This document shows, one piece after another, positions 5,938 to 13,419 of a stretch of DNA of 15,421 nucleotides. The notes under the pieces are model-generated. The model ran no database searches. It was not told the origin of the DNA and was given only the letters and a program-made list of their open reading frames with translations. The stretch is from Actinomycetota bacterium (GTDB lineage: Bacteria > Actinomycetota > Actinomycetes > S36-B12 > CAIYMF01), in assembly GCA_009699025.1 (NCBI GenBank), contig WLOZ01000012.1:1-15421 (forward strand), given 5' to 3'. The translations under genes were made by a program, and so were the position numbers. Within the stretch, counting starts at the first letter, position 1. Each line of letters begins with the position of its first letter.

Positions 5938-7296
5938 ATGAGCGAGACCACGCAGGCACCCTCCACCGACCGCCGTCCCTCGCGCGGTCGCGGAATCACG
6001 GCGGTGATCCTCTTCATCATCGCTTCCCTGCTGCTGCCCATTGGCGTGCTCACGTTCTGGGGCCAGCAAACGGTCACCGATACCGACCGCTACGTCGAGA
6101 CGGTCGCGCCCATCAGCGCTGACCCAGCGATCCAAGACGCCGTCGCTACGGTTGTGTCCACTCAGGTAACCTCGGCGCTCAACCTCGACGCCGCACTGTC
6201 GGGATACCTCCCCGCCAACGGGCAGGTTCTCGTGGGCCCACTCACCGCCGCCCTCGACACCCTCATCGATCGCGCGGTGCGCGCGGTGCTCGCCTCACCC
6301 CGCTTCAACCAGGCCTGGCTGCGGATCAATGAGGCAGCCCAGAAGTCACTGATGGCGCTGCTGGAGGGTAATCAGAACGGCCCACTGCAGGTAAACACGT
6401 CGGGGCAGATCGTGCTCGACACCACCTCGCTCTACGAGGCCGTGCGAGCTGAATTAGTGTCGAGCGGAACCGCGTTCGCCGACAAGCTCCCCGCCACCAT
6501 TCCCGCCGCCGCCGACAAGCAGGTGGTGCTCCTCCAGAGCGACCAGTTCGCCCGCGCTCAGACCGCCTACGCACTCACCAAGCCCCTCGCCACCTGGCTG
6601 CTCTTCGTCGCGATCGCCCTGTTCGCAATCGCAATCGCCCTGTCTCGACGCCGGCCTCGCATGGTACTGGCAACCGGAATCGCTGTTCTGGTGTCGGCGG
6701 CGCTACTCAAGGTGGGGCTGGCAGCGGGCGGAGAGCTCGTCCACCTCGTCTTCTCCTCCACGCCCTTCGCCGGCGCCGAGTCGGTGTTCTTCGAGACCCT
6801 CACTCGCTTCCTCGCCAATGCCATCAGCTGGCTGATGGTCATCGGTGTGGCCCTCGCCGTCGGTGGTTGGCTGTTTGGCAGCTCACGGCCCGCACTTGCC
6901 CTTCGCGGCTGGGCCAGCAAGGCCACCGGGTCAGTCACCGACTCAGTCAGCGGCTCGGTCAGCGGCTCGGTCAGCGGCTCGGTCAGCGGCTCGGTCAGCG
7001 GCAGCACCGAAGGCATGGCGGGCAGCATTGGTGGCGCCGTGGCCAGCGGCTCTCGCTCAGTGGGCGCGTGGGTCGCTGACAACACCCGACTGCTCATCAT
7101 CGCCATCGGGGCGGTGGCCGTGGTCATCGTTCTGGCTCTCATGCTGTCGACGACCCAGCTCCTCGTGGTGGTGCTCGCCGCCCTGCTGATCGGTGGGGTG
7201 CTGTGGCTCGGCCGCAGCCGCGAGACCGCCGCAGACGATGCTGGAACTACCTCGGCGAGCGAGCCCATCGACGCCGACTCGGGCACGTCGGCCTAG
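5938..7296 (+). CDS. Six-segment membrane protein of unknown function with an SGSV repeat loop
   Basis: 452 residues; not a family I can name. The N-terminus is basic (RRPSRGRG) and cytoplasmic. TM1 (about 20-42) is followed by some 175 extracellular residues starting QTVTDTDRYVETVAPISADP (44-63), a pattern I associate with actinobacterial integral membrane proteins of unknown role. TM2 (about 217-235) ends at SRRRPR; TM3 is about 243-263 and TM4 about 292-314. Then comes a loop with five perfect SGSV units (338-357) and a Ser/Gly-rich stretch, TM5 (about 384-403), TM6 (about 406-424) and an acidic tail. The positive-inside rule puts both termini and the SGSV loop in the cytoplasm. Start ATG 5938 has a good Shine-Dalgarno (GGAGG). 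Its stop overlaps that of pcnA by four bases. Function unknown; the topology suggests an envelope role. Confidence 0.85.
   Translation: MSETTQAPSTDRRPSRGRGITAVILFIIASLLLPIGVLTFWGQQTVTDTDRYVETVAPISADPAIQDAVATVVSTQVTSALNLDAALSGYLPANGQVLVGPLTAALDTLIDRAVRAVLASPRFNQAWLRINEAAQKSLMALLEGNQNGPLQVNTSGQIVLDTTSLYEAVRAELVSSGTAFADKLPATIPAAADKQVVLLQSDQFARAQTAYALTKPLATWLLFVAIALFAIAIALSRRRPRMVLATGIAVLVSAALLKVGLAAGGELVHLVFSSTPFAGAESVFFETLTRFLANAISWLMVIGVALAVGGWLFGSSRPALALRGWASKATGSVTDSVSGSVSGSVSGSVSGSVSGSTEGMAGSIGGAVASGSRSVGAWVADNTRLLIIAIGAVAVVIVLALMLSTTQLLVVVLAALLIGGVLWLGRSRETAADDAGTTSASEPIDADSGTSA
6949..7008 (+). repeat. Five perfect 12-bp tandem repeats encoding SGSV
   Basis: The unit AGCGGCTCGGTC repeats five times with no mismatch, in frame, giving SGSV five times (residues 338-357). 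Degenerate units flank it. Identical third positions point to recent slippage expansion rather than selection on protein sequence alone. Confidence 0.95.
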
Positions 7297-8798
7297 CGGC
7301 TGCGCGCCGCCCACCAGGCCCGCAGCGCCTCTGCCGCACGCTCGTCCCCGATCGGCCCGCGGTCGAGCCGGAGGTCGAGCAGGAATCGGTAGGCCTCGCC
7401 CACCGCGGGTCCGGCTGGGATGTCGAGCAGCGTCATGATCTGCAGGCCGTCAAGCTCGGGCCGGATCGAGGCCAGCTCCTCCTCGGCCGCCAGCCGGGTG
7501 ATGCGACGCTCCAACTCTTCGTAGGTGCGCTGGAGCCGCTCAGCCTTGCGCACGTTGCGCGTGGTGCAGTCGGCCCGGGTGAGCTTGTGCAGACGGGCGA
7601 GCAGATCGCCGGAGTCACGCACATAGCGGCGCACCGCTGAGTCAGTCCACTCACCAGTGCCATAACCGTGGAAGCGAAGGTGCAGTTCAACCAGTCTGGA
7701 TACGTCGTCGGTCTCGTCGTTTGAAAAACGCAGCGCCTGCATGCGCTTGCGGGTCATCTTGGCCCCGACGACTTCGTGGTGGTGAAACGAGACAGCGCCG
7801 TCGGCCTCAAAGCGTCGCGTGCGCGGCTTGCCAACGTCGTGCATCAGGGCCGCGAAGCGCAGCACGAAGTCGGGTCCTGTGATCGGCTCGTGGGTGCTCT
7901 CGAGGGCAATCGCCTGCTCAAGTACCGTGAGCGTGTGTTCGTAGACGTCCTTGTGGTGATGGTGCTCATCGATCTCGAGTGACAGCTTGGGTAGCTCGGG
8001 CAGCACATGGGCCGCAAGCCCCGTTTGCACCATCACGGCGAGGCCTGAGCGAGGATCGCGACCCATCACGAGGCGCACGAGTTCCTCGCGTACTCGCTCG
8101 GCCGAGACGATGGTGATGCGGTCGACCATTGCGGTGGCCGACGCCAGCACCTCGGGCGCCAGAATAAACTGCAACTGCGACACGAATCGCGCCGCGCGCA
8201 TCATGCGCAGTGGGTCGTCGCTGAACGAATCGTCAGGGGCCCCCGGGGTTCGAAGGACATGGTCGTGCAGGTCGTCTAGCCCACCGAACGGATCAACGAA
8301 CTCGCGGCCCGGCAGTCGCACGGCCATGGCGTTCACGGTGAAGTCACGCCGCAGCAGGTCATCGACGAGCGAGGTGCCAAAGGCCACCTCCGGCTTGCGC
8401 GAATCGTCGGCGTACAACTCGGTGCGGTAGGTGGTGATCTCGTAGCGCGCGGTGGCACGACTTGCGCCGATCGTGCCGAATCGGATGCCGACGTCCCACA
8501 CCGCATCGGCCCAGCCCGCCACCAGGCGCTGAATCTCCTCGGGGTGGGCGTCCGTCGTGAGATCGATGTCGACCACCGCTCCACCGCCGCCCGGCGCCAT
8601 CGCGGGCACAGGTTCGTTCGCCGATCCGGCGTTACTGAGCCGAACCAGGTCGCGCACCGCACCCCCCACGAGGGCCAACTCGTGCCCCGCGCGCTCAAAC
8701 TTAAGTGACAATTCACTCAAACCGGGCACCGAATCGAGCCATGCGTCGAGGGTTGCCCGCTGGCGGGGGGTCAGTTCAGGAATGGTAGGTGGCGACAC
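7293..8798 (-). CDS. pcnA: CCA tRNA nucleotidyltransferase (PcnA-like, Rv3907c homologue)
   Basis: Adds or repairs the 3'-terminal CCA of tRNA (class II nucleotidyltransferase superfamily, cytosol). 501 residues. The head domain has LVGGAVRD (43-50), metal-binding DID (77-79), ATARYEITTYR (116-126, the conserved strand after the catalytic site) and RRDFTVNAMA (150-159). DPLRMMRAARF (195-205) marks the nucleotide-selecting neck. A C-terminal HD domain follows: HHHHKDVYEHTL (279-290), HDVGKPRT (320-327) and HHHEVVGA (339-346). About 18 Gly/Pro/Ala-rich residues (57-74) are inserted between GGAVRD and DID. The GTG 8798 start is supported by a -10 (TAGAAT) eight bases upstream; the ATG at 8809-8807 is out of frame. 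It is divergent from mutT4, as in mycobacteria. Some relatives act as poly(A) polymerases, but the synteny and HD domain fit the actinobacterial CCA enzyme. Confidence 0.96.
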   Translation of the reverse strand: MSPPTIPELTPRQRATLDAWLDSVPGLSELSLKFERAGHELALVGGAVRDLVRLSNAGSANEPVPAMAPGGGGAVVDIDLTTDAHPEEIQRLVAGWADAVWDVGIRFGTIGASRATARYEITTYRTELYADDSRKPEVAFGTSLVDDLLRRDFTVNAMAVRLPGREFVDPFGGLDDLHDHVLRTPGAPDDSFSDDPLRMMRAARFVSQLQFILAPEVLASATAMVDRITIVSAERVREELVRLVMGRDPRSGLAVMVQTGLAAHVLPELPKLSLEIDEHHHHKDVYEHTLTVLEQAIALESTHEPITGPDFVLRFAALMHDVGKPRTRRFEADGAVSFHHHEVVGAKMTRKRMQALRFSNDETDDVSRLVELHLRFHGYGTGEWTDSAVRRYVRDSGDLLARLHKLTRADCTTRNVRKAERLQRTYEELERRITRLAAEEELASIRPELDGLQIMTLLDIPAGPAVGEAYRFLLDLRLDRGPIGDERAAEALRAWWAARSR

Positions 8799-8806
8799 GA
8801 GCGCTC

Positions 8807-8812
8807 ATTCTA
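8807..8812 (-). promoter_or_regulatory. -10 element TAGAAT for a leaderless pcnA mRNA
   Basis: On the minus strand TAGAAT (8812-8807) matches the TATAAT consensus at five of six positions. It ends eight bases before GTG 8798, and no Shine-Dalgarno is present. No good -35 is visible. Confidence 0.5.
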
Positions 8813-8842
8813 CGGCGAAGCGCCTCGCGGTCGGGTCACCCG

Positions 8843-8848
8843 TAGTGT
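8843..8848 (+). promoter_or_regulatory. -10 element TAGTGT for a leaderless mutT4 mRNA
   Basis: TAGTGT ends six bases before ATG 8855. It shares the 56-base divergent gap with the pcnA -10; the two elements are only 30 bases apart. It probably drives mutT4, the DUF6049 gene and murJ. Confidence 0.45.
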
Positions 8849-8854
8849 GGGGGC

Positions 8855-9490
8855 ATGGCCTCGACCCCTCCCCCGAGCCGAAAGTCCGGGTCCTCCGGTG
8901 CGGCAGGGAAGCCGGCTGGGCCGAGCCGCCCCTCAGGCTCAGGCGCCGCGCGCGCAGGGCGAGCCCCTCGCAAGCCCTCCATGGTGCGCGTGGAGGAGAC
9001 CAGTGCCGGCGGACTCGTGCTGCGAATGCACGCGGGTGGCGCCGAGGCAGCCCTCATTGGCCGGCTTGACCGGCGCAGGCGGCTCGTGTGGTCGATGCCC
9101 AAGGGACATGTGGAGGAGGGAGAGACCGCCGAGATGGCAGCCGTGCGCGAGGCCGCCGAGGAGACCGGAATCATCAGTCGCGTCGTGGCGCCGCTCGGGG
9201 TGATCGACTTCTGGTTCGTCGCCGAAGGTCGCCGCATTCACAAGACCGTGCACCACTTTCTGCTCGAGGCCACCGGGGGTGAGCTCTCCGACGAGGACAT
9301 CGAGGTCGAGGAGGTGGCGTGGGTGCCCATTGAAGAGCTGCCCAGCCGACTCGGCTACGCCGATGAGCGCCGCCTACTCTCCCGGGTCCCCGACCTCCTC
9401 GGAACTGCTGGCTTCACGGTTGATGCGAGCGCCCTGCTGTCAACTCGCCCCACGCCTCGAGGCGGGTCGGCCGGAGTCGGCGGCGCGTGA
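8855..9490 (+). CDS. mutT4: Nudix hydrolase (MutT4-like, Rv3908 homologue)
   Basis: Hydrolase of nucleoside diphosphates linked to another moiety; the true substrate of this subfamily is not settled. 211 residues. The first 42 or so are Pro/Ser/Gly/Ala/Arg-rich and look disordered, as I recall for mycobacterial MutT4. The Nudix domain begins at [13 protein letters not shown] (44-56). The Nudix box is complete, from GHVEEGE (84-90) to REAAEETGI (98-106), and fits GX5EX7REUXEEXGU with the metal-binding glutamates present. WSMPKGH (79-85) precedes it. The C-terminus after about residue 185 is low-complexity. ATG 8855 is favoured by the -10 six bases upstream; Met43 (8981) would remove only the disordered part. 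Its TGA overlaps the GTG of the next gene (GTGA). Confidence 0.93.
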   Translation: MASTPPPSRKSGSSGAAGKPAGPSRPSGSGAARAGRAPRKPSMVRVEETSAGGLVLRMHAGGAEAALIGRLDRRRRLVWSMPKGHVEEGETAEMAAVREAAEETGIISRVVAPLGVIDFWFVAEGRRIHKTVHHFLLEATGGELSDEDIEVEEVAWVPIEELPSRLGYADERRLLSRVPDLLGTAGFTVDASALLSTRPTPRGGSAGVGGA

Positions 9491-11583
9491 GGGTGCGCGC
9501 TCCGCTGCTGGCCCTGGCGGCAACGGCTCTGCTCGCCGCCGGGGCAGTCGTCCCCTCCGGCATCGCGCTGGGAGCGACCAACTCGCGCCCTGTTGATGTG
9601 TCGGTCGACACACTGCTACCCCGAGCTCCCCTTCCCGGCAGCATGCTGGTGATCGGTGGCGCCGTGGCGAACACCTCCGGATCCGCGGTGCCGGGAGTCA
9701 CCGTTCGACTCCGAGTGGGAGAACAGCCGCTTGCCGACCGGTCGGCGCTTGCGCAGGTGGCCGACGGCACGATCACCTCCACCGGAACGATCATCGATGG
9801 ATCACGGTCGGCGGCCATTCCCGCGCTGGCGCCAGGCCAGTCAATTCCGTTCACCATCACGGTGCCGGTCGACTCACTGAGATTTCCCTCACCGGGCGTT
9901 TACCAGATACTCGTCGAAGCGCAGTCAGACCCGGGCGACGGTAACCGACTGCGCGTGGGTCTAATCCGGACGTTCCTCCCGTGGTTTCCCGACCCGGCGA
10001 CCACTCCGATTACCGGACTCGTCACCCTGTGGCCACTCACCGAAACCACAGCTGTCGACGCCGACGGCGTACTGCTCAGCGAACAGATTCCGCGCGCGGT
10101 GGCACCCGGGGGACGGCTTCGCTTCCTGCTCGACGCCGCAGCAGCCCATAGCTACAAGGTCACCTGGGTCATCGATCCAGCGCTCGTTCAAACGCTTGAC
10201 TCCATGGCGGATGGCTACCGAGTGAGGCGTGGCACCACCGTGGTCGCTGGAGTGCGCCCCGACGATGCCACGAACTGGCTCGATGACCTTCGGCGCGTCA
10301 CGCAGCGGGCCGACGTCATGGCCCTTCCGTACGCGGTGCCCGACGACGTCGCACTTGTGCGCGGGGGCCTCCCCGGTGACGTCGTGCGTTCCATCACCAC
10401 TGCTGCGTCCGACACCAGCGCGGTGATTGGCCGCACCGTCAGTTCCACCCTGGCGTGGCCGCCGACAGGCTGGGTCGATAGCGCGACCCTCAGCACGCTC
10501 ACCAACGCGGCCCCGCGTGGCATCGTCCTGTCTGAGCGTCAGGTCAGCGCCAACGTCGATTTCACACCATCGGGCGCCGTGGCGATTCCGGGCACTGCAG
10601 GGTCGGCAACAGCCGTGATTCCAGATGACGTCCTCAGTGAACTGCTGGTCGCACCCCACCGAACCGCCGGCGAGAGTCTGCTCGACAGACAGCGACTGCT
10701 CGCCGAACTCGCGGTGATCGGCGAGCAGATCACCGATTCCCGCACGGTGGTCATGGCACCTCCCCCTCGATGGACCTCGACCTCGGCCTACCTGACCGAG
10801 TTACTCGCCGACATCGGCTCCGTCCCCTGGATTCGACCGGTGGGGCTCGCGACCCTTCTGGGCGGGCAACCCTCGTCGGTCCAGCGCACGATCGCTCCCT
10901 ATACCCGCCAGCAGAGATCTGGAGAACTGTCGGCCGCGTACATCTCGCGGATTCGCGAGGCCCACAGATCGACCACCCTGGTGGGTGACGTGATCGCCGG
11001 CTCGGCCGCCACCACAGTCCCTTTGCTCGGGGCACTGGCGCGGGCGTCGTCGGCCGCCTTCCGCGTCGACACCATCGCGGGGTCACAGATAATCGCTGGC
11101 GTGCGGGCACGCACGAGCAAGGCTCTCACTGGGGTGCGCATCATCTCGCGCGGCTCGGTGACGCTCCCTGGCGACACCGGCATCATCCCCATCAGCATCT
11201 CGAACGGACTCGATACGGCCGTCACCGTGGGTCTCGTTCTGACCGCGGTGCCCTCCGTGCGCCTCAGCACCGCGCCGATTGCGCCGTTCACAATTCCTGC
11301 CGGGGCGACGACCTTGATCGAGGTTTCGGCGCGAGTGAGTGGCAGTGACCCCGTGCCACTCGAGGTGAGGCTCACCTCGCCCACCGGGGACCCGTTCGGA
11401 ATTCCTGCCCAACTCAGTGTTGGCTCCTCGGCCTACTCGCGCGCCGCTGCCTGGGTTGTAGGGGCAGCCTTCGCCGCGCTGGTGGTGCTCCTGGCCATCA
11501 ACGCCGTGCGACGAATCCGCAGTTCGCGCGCCAACGCTCGTCAGGTGATGCGTGGCGACGCCGACTCGACCATCACGTCATGA
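9487..11583 (+). CDS. DUF6049 family secreted, membrane-anchored protein (Rv3909-like)
   Basis: Large extracellular protein of 698 residues, role unknown. The N-terminus [20 protein letters not shown] is a signal peptide, with likely cleavage near residues 30-32. A beta-rich region follows ([17 protein letters not shown], from 36), resembling a CARDB-like fold. The middle region contains [11 protein letters not shown] (from about 177), typical of these proteins. A second beta-sandwich-like region (about 545-640) precedes a C-terminal membrane anchor at about 653-674 and a short basic cytoplasmic tail ([12 protein letters not shown]). So the bulk lies outside the cell. GTG 9487 overlaps the mutT4 stop; GGAG (9473-9476) is a possible ribosome binding site. 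Its TGA overlaps the murJ ATG, so the three genes are likely co-translated. Conserved placement between mutT4 and murJ suggests a part in peptidoglycan precursor export or its control, but no enzyme motif is seen. Confidence 0.9.
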   Translation: MRVRAPLLALAATALLAAGAVVPSGIALGATNSRPVDVSVDTLLPRAPLPGSMLVIGGAVANTSGSAVPGVTVRLRVGEQPLADRSALAQVADGTITSTGTIIDGSRSAAIPALAPGQSIPFTITVPVDSLRFPSPGVYQILVEAQSDPGDGNRLRVGLIRTFLPWFPDPATTPITGLVTLWPLTETTAVDADGVLLSEQIPRAVAPGGRLRFLLDAAAAHSYKVTWVIDPALVQTLDSMADGYRVRRGTTVVAGVRPDDATNWLDDLRRVTQRADVMALPYAVPDDVALVRGGLPGDVVRSITTAASDTSAVIGRTVSSTLAWPPTGWVDSATLSTLTNAAPRGIVLSERQVSANVDFTPSGAVAIPGTAGSATAVIPDDVLSELLVAPHRTAGESLLDRQRLLAELAVIGEQITDSRTVVMAPPPRWTSTSAYLTELLADIGSVPWIRPVGLATLLGGQPSSVQRTIAPYTRQQRSGELSAAYISRIREAHRSTTLVGDVIAGSAATTVPLLGALARASSAAFRVDTIAGSQIIAGVRARTSKALTGVRIISRGSVTLPGDTGIIPISISNGLDTAVTVGLVLTAVPSVRLSTAPIAPFTIPAGATTLIEVSARVSGSDPVPLEVRLTSPTGDPFGIPAQLSVGSSAYSRAAAWVVGAAFAALVVLLAINAVRRIRSSRANARQVMRGDADSTITS

Positions 11584-13262
11584 GCGACGACACCCTGCCC
11601 CCGCGGAAGAGGCCCGATTCGTCGGAGGCCAGCCTGATCAAGTCGTCGGCCCTCATGGCGTCTGGCACCGTCGTCTCGCGCATCACCGGCGTGGGTCGCG
11701 ATGTGGCCATGACAGCGGCCCTCGGCTTCTTCATCGTTGCCGACGCCTACTCGCTGGGCAACACCCTCCCCAATATCGTGTACATCTTGGTTGTCGGTGG
11801 GGCACTCAACGCTGTGTTCATCCCGCAACTCGTGCGTCACATGCGCGACGACCTCGACTCCGGGGCCGCGTACACCGACCGACTGCTCACCCTCATCGTG
11901 TCGGCGCTGCTGCTGCTCAGCGCGATCGCGGTGATCGCCGCCCCCTGGATCGTGAGCCTCTACGCCACCAGCGAGTACTCCGACTCGCAGCGGGCACTTG
12001 CTGTGGCATTCGCCCAGTTCTGCCTTCCCCAGATTCTCTTCTACGGCGTCTACACCGTGTTCTCGCAGGTGTTGGTGGCACGCGGTCACTTCGGTGCTGC
12101 CATGTTTGCCCCGATCATCAACAACGTCATCGCCATCGGCGTCTTCGTGGGCTTTCTGGCAGTTGCTGGCTCCGCGGCCGCCGCCGACGGTGCCCTCAGC
12201 TCCACTGAGGTGGCGTGGCTAGGAATCGGCAGCACAGTAGGGGTTGCCGCCCAAGCCCTCATCCTGGTGCCCGTTCTGTGGCGATCGGGATACGTACTGC
12301 GCCCACGATTCGACTGGCGGGGCACGGGCCTGGGCAAGACGGGTTCACTCGCCGCCTGGACCATCGGCCTGGTGCTGGTGAATCAGCTCGGGTACATCGT
12401 CATCACTCGGCTGGCCACCTTTGCCAACGTGATCGCCGAGAATAACGCGCTCATTCCAGCGGGGCTCACGACGTACCAGAAGGCCCACCTCATCTTCATC
12501 CTGCCCCACTCGGTCATCACCGTGTCGCTTGTCACCGCGCTTCTGCCCCGGCTCAGTCGCTCGGCGCATGAGGGCGACCTGCGGTCCATGTCTCAGCAAC
12601 TGGCGTCGACCGCGCGGCTCGCGGCAGCAGTGGTAATCCCGCTCGCGGCGATCATGCTCGTGCTCGCCCCACGCCTCACTCGACTCATCTTCGGGTTCGG
12701 GGCATCCACGAGCGCCTCGGCCACGTACACGGGCGCGGTGGTCATTGCCTTTCTCATCGGCATGATTCCCTTCACGCTCTTCTACATCCTCCTCCGCGGG
12801 TGGTACGCCCTCGAGGACACGCGCACCCCCTTCTTCCTCACCATCGGGTTCAACGTGATGATGCTCGCCATCATGGTTCCCGTCTTCTACGCCGTCCCTG
12901 ACTCGGCGAAGGTGGTCTCGATGGCCGCCTCCTACTCGGTCGCCTACTGGCTGATCTTCATCGTGGCCACGTGGATGCTGTCACGCCGCCTGGGCGGGCT
13001 TGAGGTGGCAGCTACTGTGCGCTCACTGCTCGTTGTGGCGCTCGCCGGGGCAGTGGGCGCCCTGGTGACCCTCGCTGCCGTCAACGGAATGGCACAGCTG
13101 GTGCCGGAAGCAGGCCGATGGGGATTGCTGGTCAACCTCGTCGTGGGCGCGGCGCTAGGAACGGTTGGGTTCGTGATCGCGGCCTGGGTTCTGCGCATCC
13201 GCGAGGTCCGTGAGGTGGGTGGCCTGCTGCGCAGCCGCCTACCGGGAGGACGGCCGGCATGA
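11580..13262 (+). CDS. murJ: Lipid II flippase MurJ (MviN family)
   Basis: Moves lipid II from the inner to the outer leaflet for peptidoglycan synthesis. 560 residues with about 14 hydrophobic segments. The N-terminal signature is clear: SLIKSSALMASGTVVSRITG (18-37), GVGRDVAM (37-44), ADAYSLGNTLPNIVYI (54-69) and GGALNAVFIPQLVR (73-86). Arg34 and Arg40 appear to match the essential Arg18 and Arg24 of E. coli MurJ. Further in are QKAHLIFILPHSVITVSLVT and RGWYALEDTRTPF, both typical of the family. The protein ends shortly after the last membrane segment. In M. tuberculosis (Rv3910), as I recall, the same polypeptide continues into a pseudokinase; here that part is the next gene. Start ATG 11580 overlaps the upstream stop (ATGA) and has no Shine-Dalgarno, implying translational coupling. 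Confidence 0.97.
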   Translation: MSDDTLPPRKRPDSSEASLIKSSALMASGTVVSRITGVGRDVAMTAALGFFIVADAYSLGNTLPNIVYILVVGGALNAVFIPQLVRHMRDDLDSGAAYTDRLLTLIVSALLLLSAIAVIAAPWIVSLYATSEYSDSQRALAVAFAQFCLPQILFYGVYTVFSQVLVARGHFGAAMFAPIINNVIAIGVFVGFLAVAGSAAAADGALSSTEVAWLGIGSTVGVAAQALILVPVLWRSGYVLRPRFDWRGTGLGKTGSLAAWTIGLVLVNQLGYIVITRLATFANVIAENNALIPAGLTTYQKAHLIFILPHSVITVSLVTALLPRLSRSAHEGDLRSMSQQLASTARLAAAVVIPLAAIMLVLAPRLTRLIFGFGASTSASATYTGAVVIAFLIGMIPFTLFYILLRGWYALEDTRTPFFLTIGFNVMMLAIMVPVFYAVPDSAKVVSMAASYSVAYWLIFIVATWMLSRRLGGLEVAATVRSLLVVALAGAVGALVTLAAVNGMAQLVPEAGRWGLLVNLVVGAALGTVGFVIAAWVLRIREVREVGGLLRSRLPGGRPA

Positions 13263-13270
13263 GGGCACAA

Positions 13271-13299
13271 CCTGAGTCACCCCAGCCACCCGGCTCAGG
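13271..13299 (+). other. Inverted repeat in the murJ-pseudokinase gap
   Basis: CCTGAG (13271-13276) can pair with CTCAGG (13294-13299) soon after the murJ stop; the loop is C-rich. A second small stem, CGGAC/GTCCG, lies about 60 bases on. Neither has a T-run. This 157-base gap (13263-13419) holds no convincing gene and no clear promoter, apart from TATATC near 13338 as a weak -10-like sequence. Confidence 0.35.
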
Positions 13300-13409
13300 A
13301 TGGGCTCCCGCGAACAGGTGCCAACAGCCGCTGGCCTATATCCTGCTCGGACACGGGGGTCCGGGGCTTCTCACTTCAGAGTTGCTTCATGCCATCACCC
13401 TTCTGCGGC

Positions 13410-13415
13410 GGAGGG
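13410..13415 (+). promoter_or_regulatory. Shine-Dalgarno GGAGGG that fixes the pseudokinase start
   Basis: GGAGGG lies four bases before GTG 13420. The in-frame ATG at 13300 has no such site, and the 40 residues it would add (His, Cys and Arg scattered) look like translated non-coding DNA. Confidence 0.65.
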
Positions 13416-13419
13416 AACA

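Noticed and set aside
6567..7286. Minus-strand frame of 239 codons with TEPL repeats
   Set aside because: It is the antisense reading of the SGSV repeat region in the 5938 gene. The repeat keeps all frames open and so creates a false long frame.
13300..13419. Upstream extension of the pseudokinase from ATG 13300
   Set aside because: The added 40 residues look non-coding, there is no Shine-Dalgarno at 13300, and the region contains inverted repeats. GTG 13420 has GGAGGG at good spacing.
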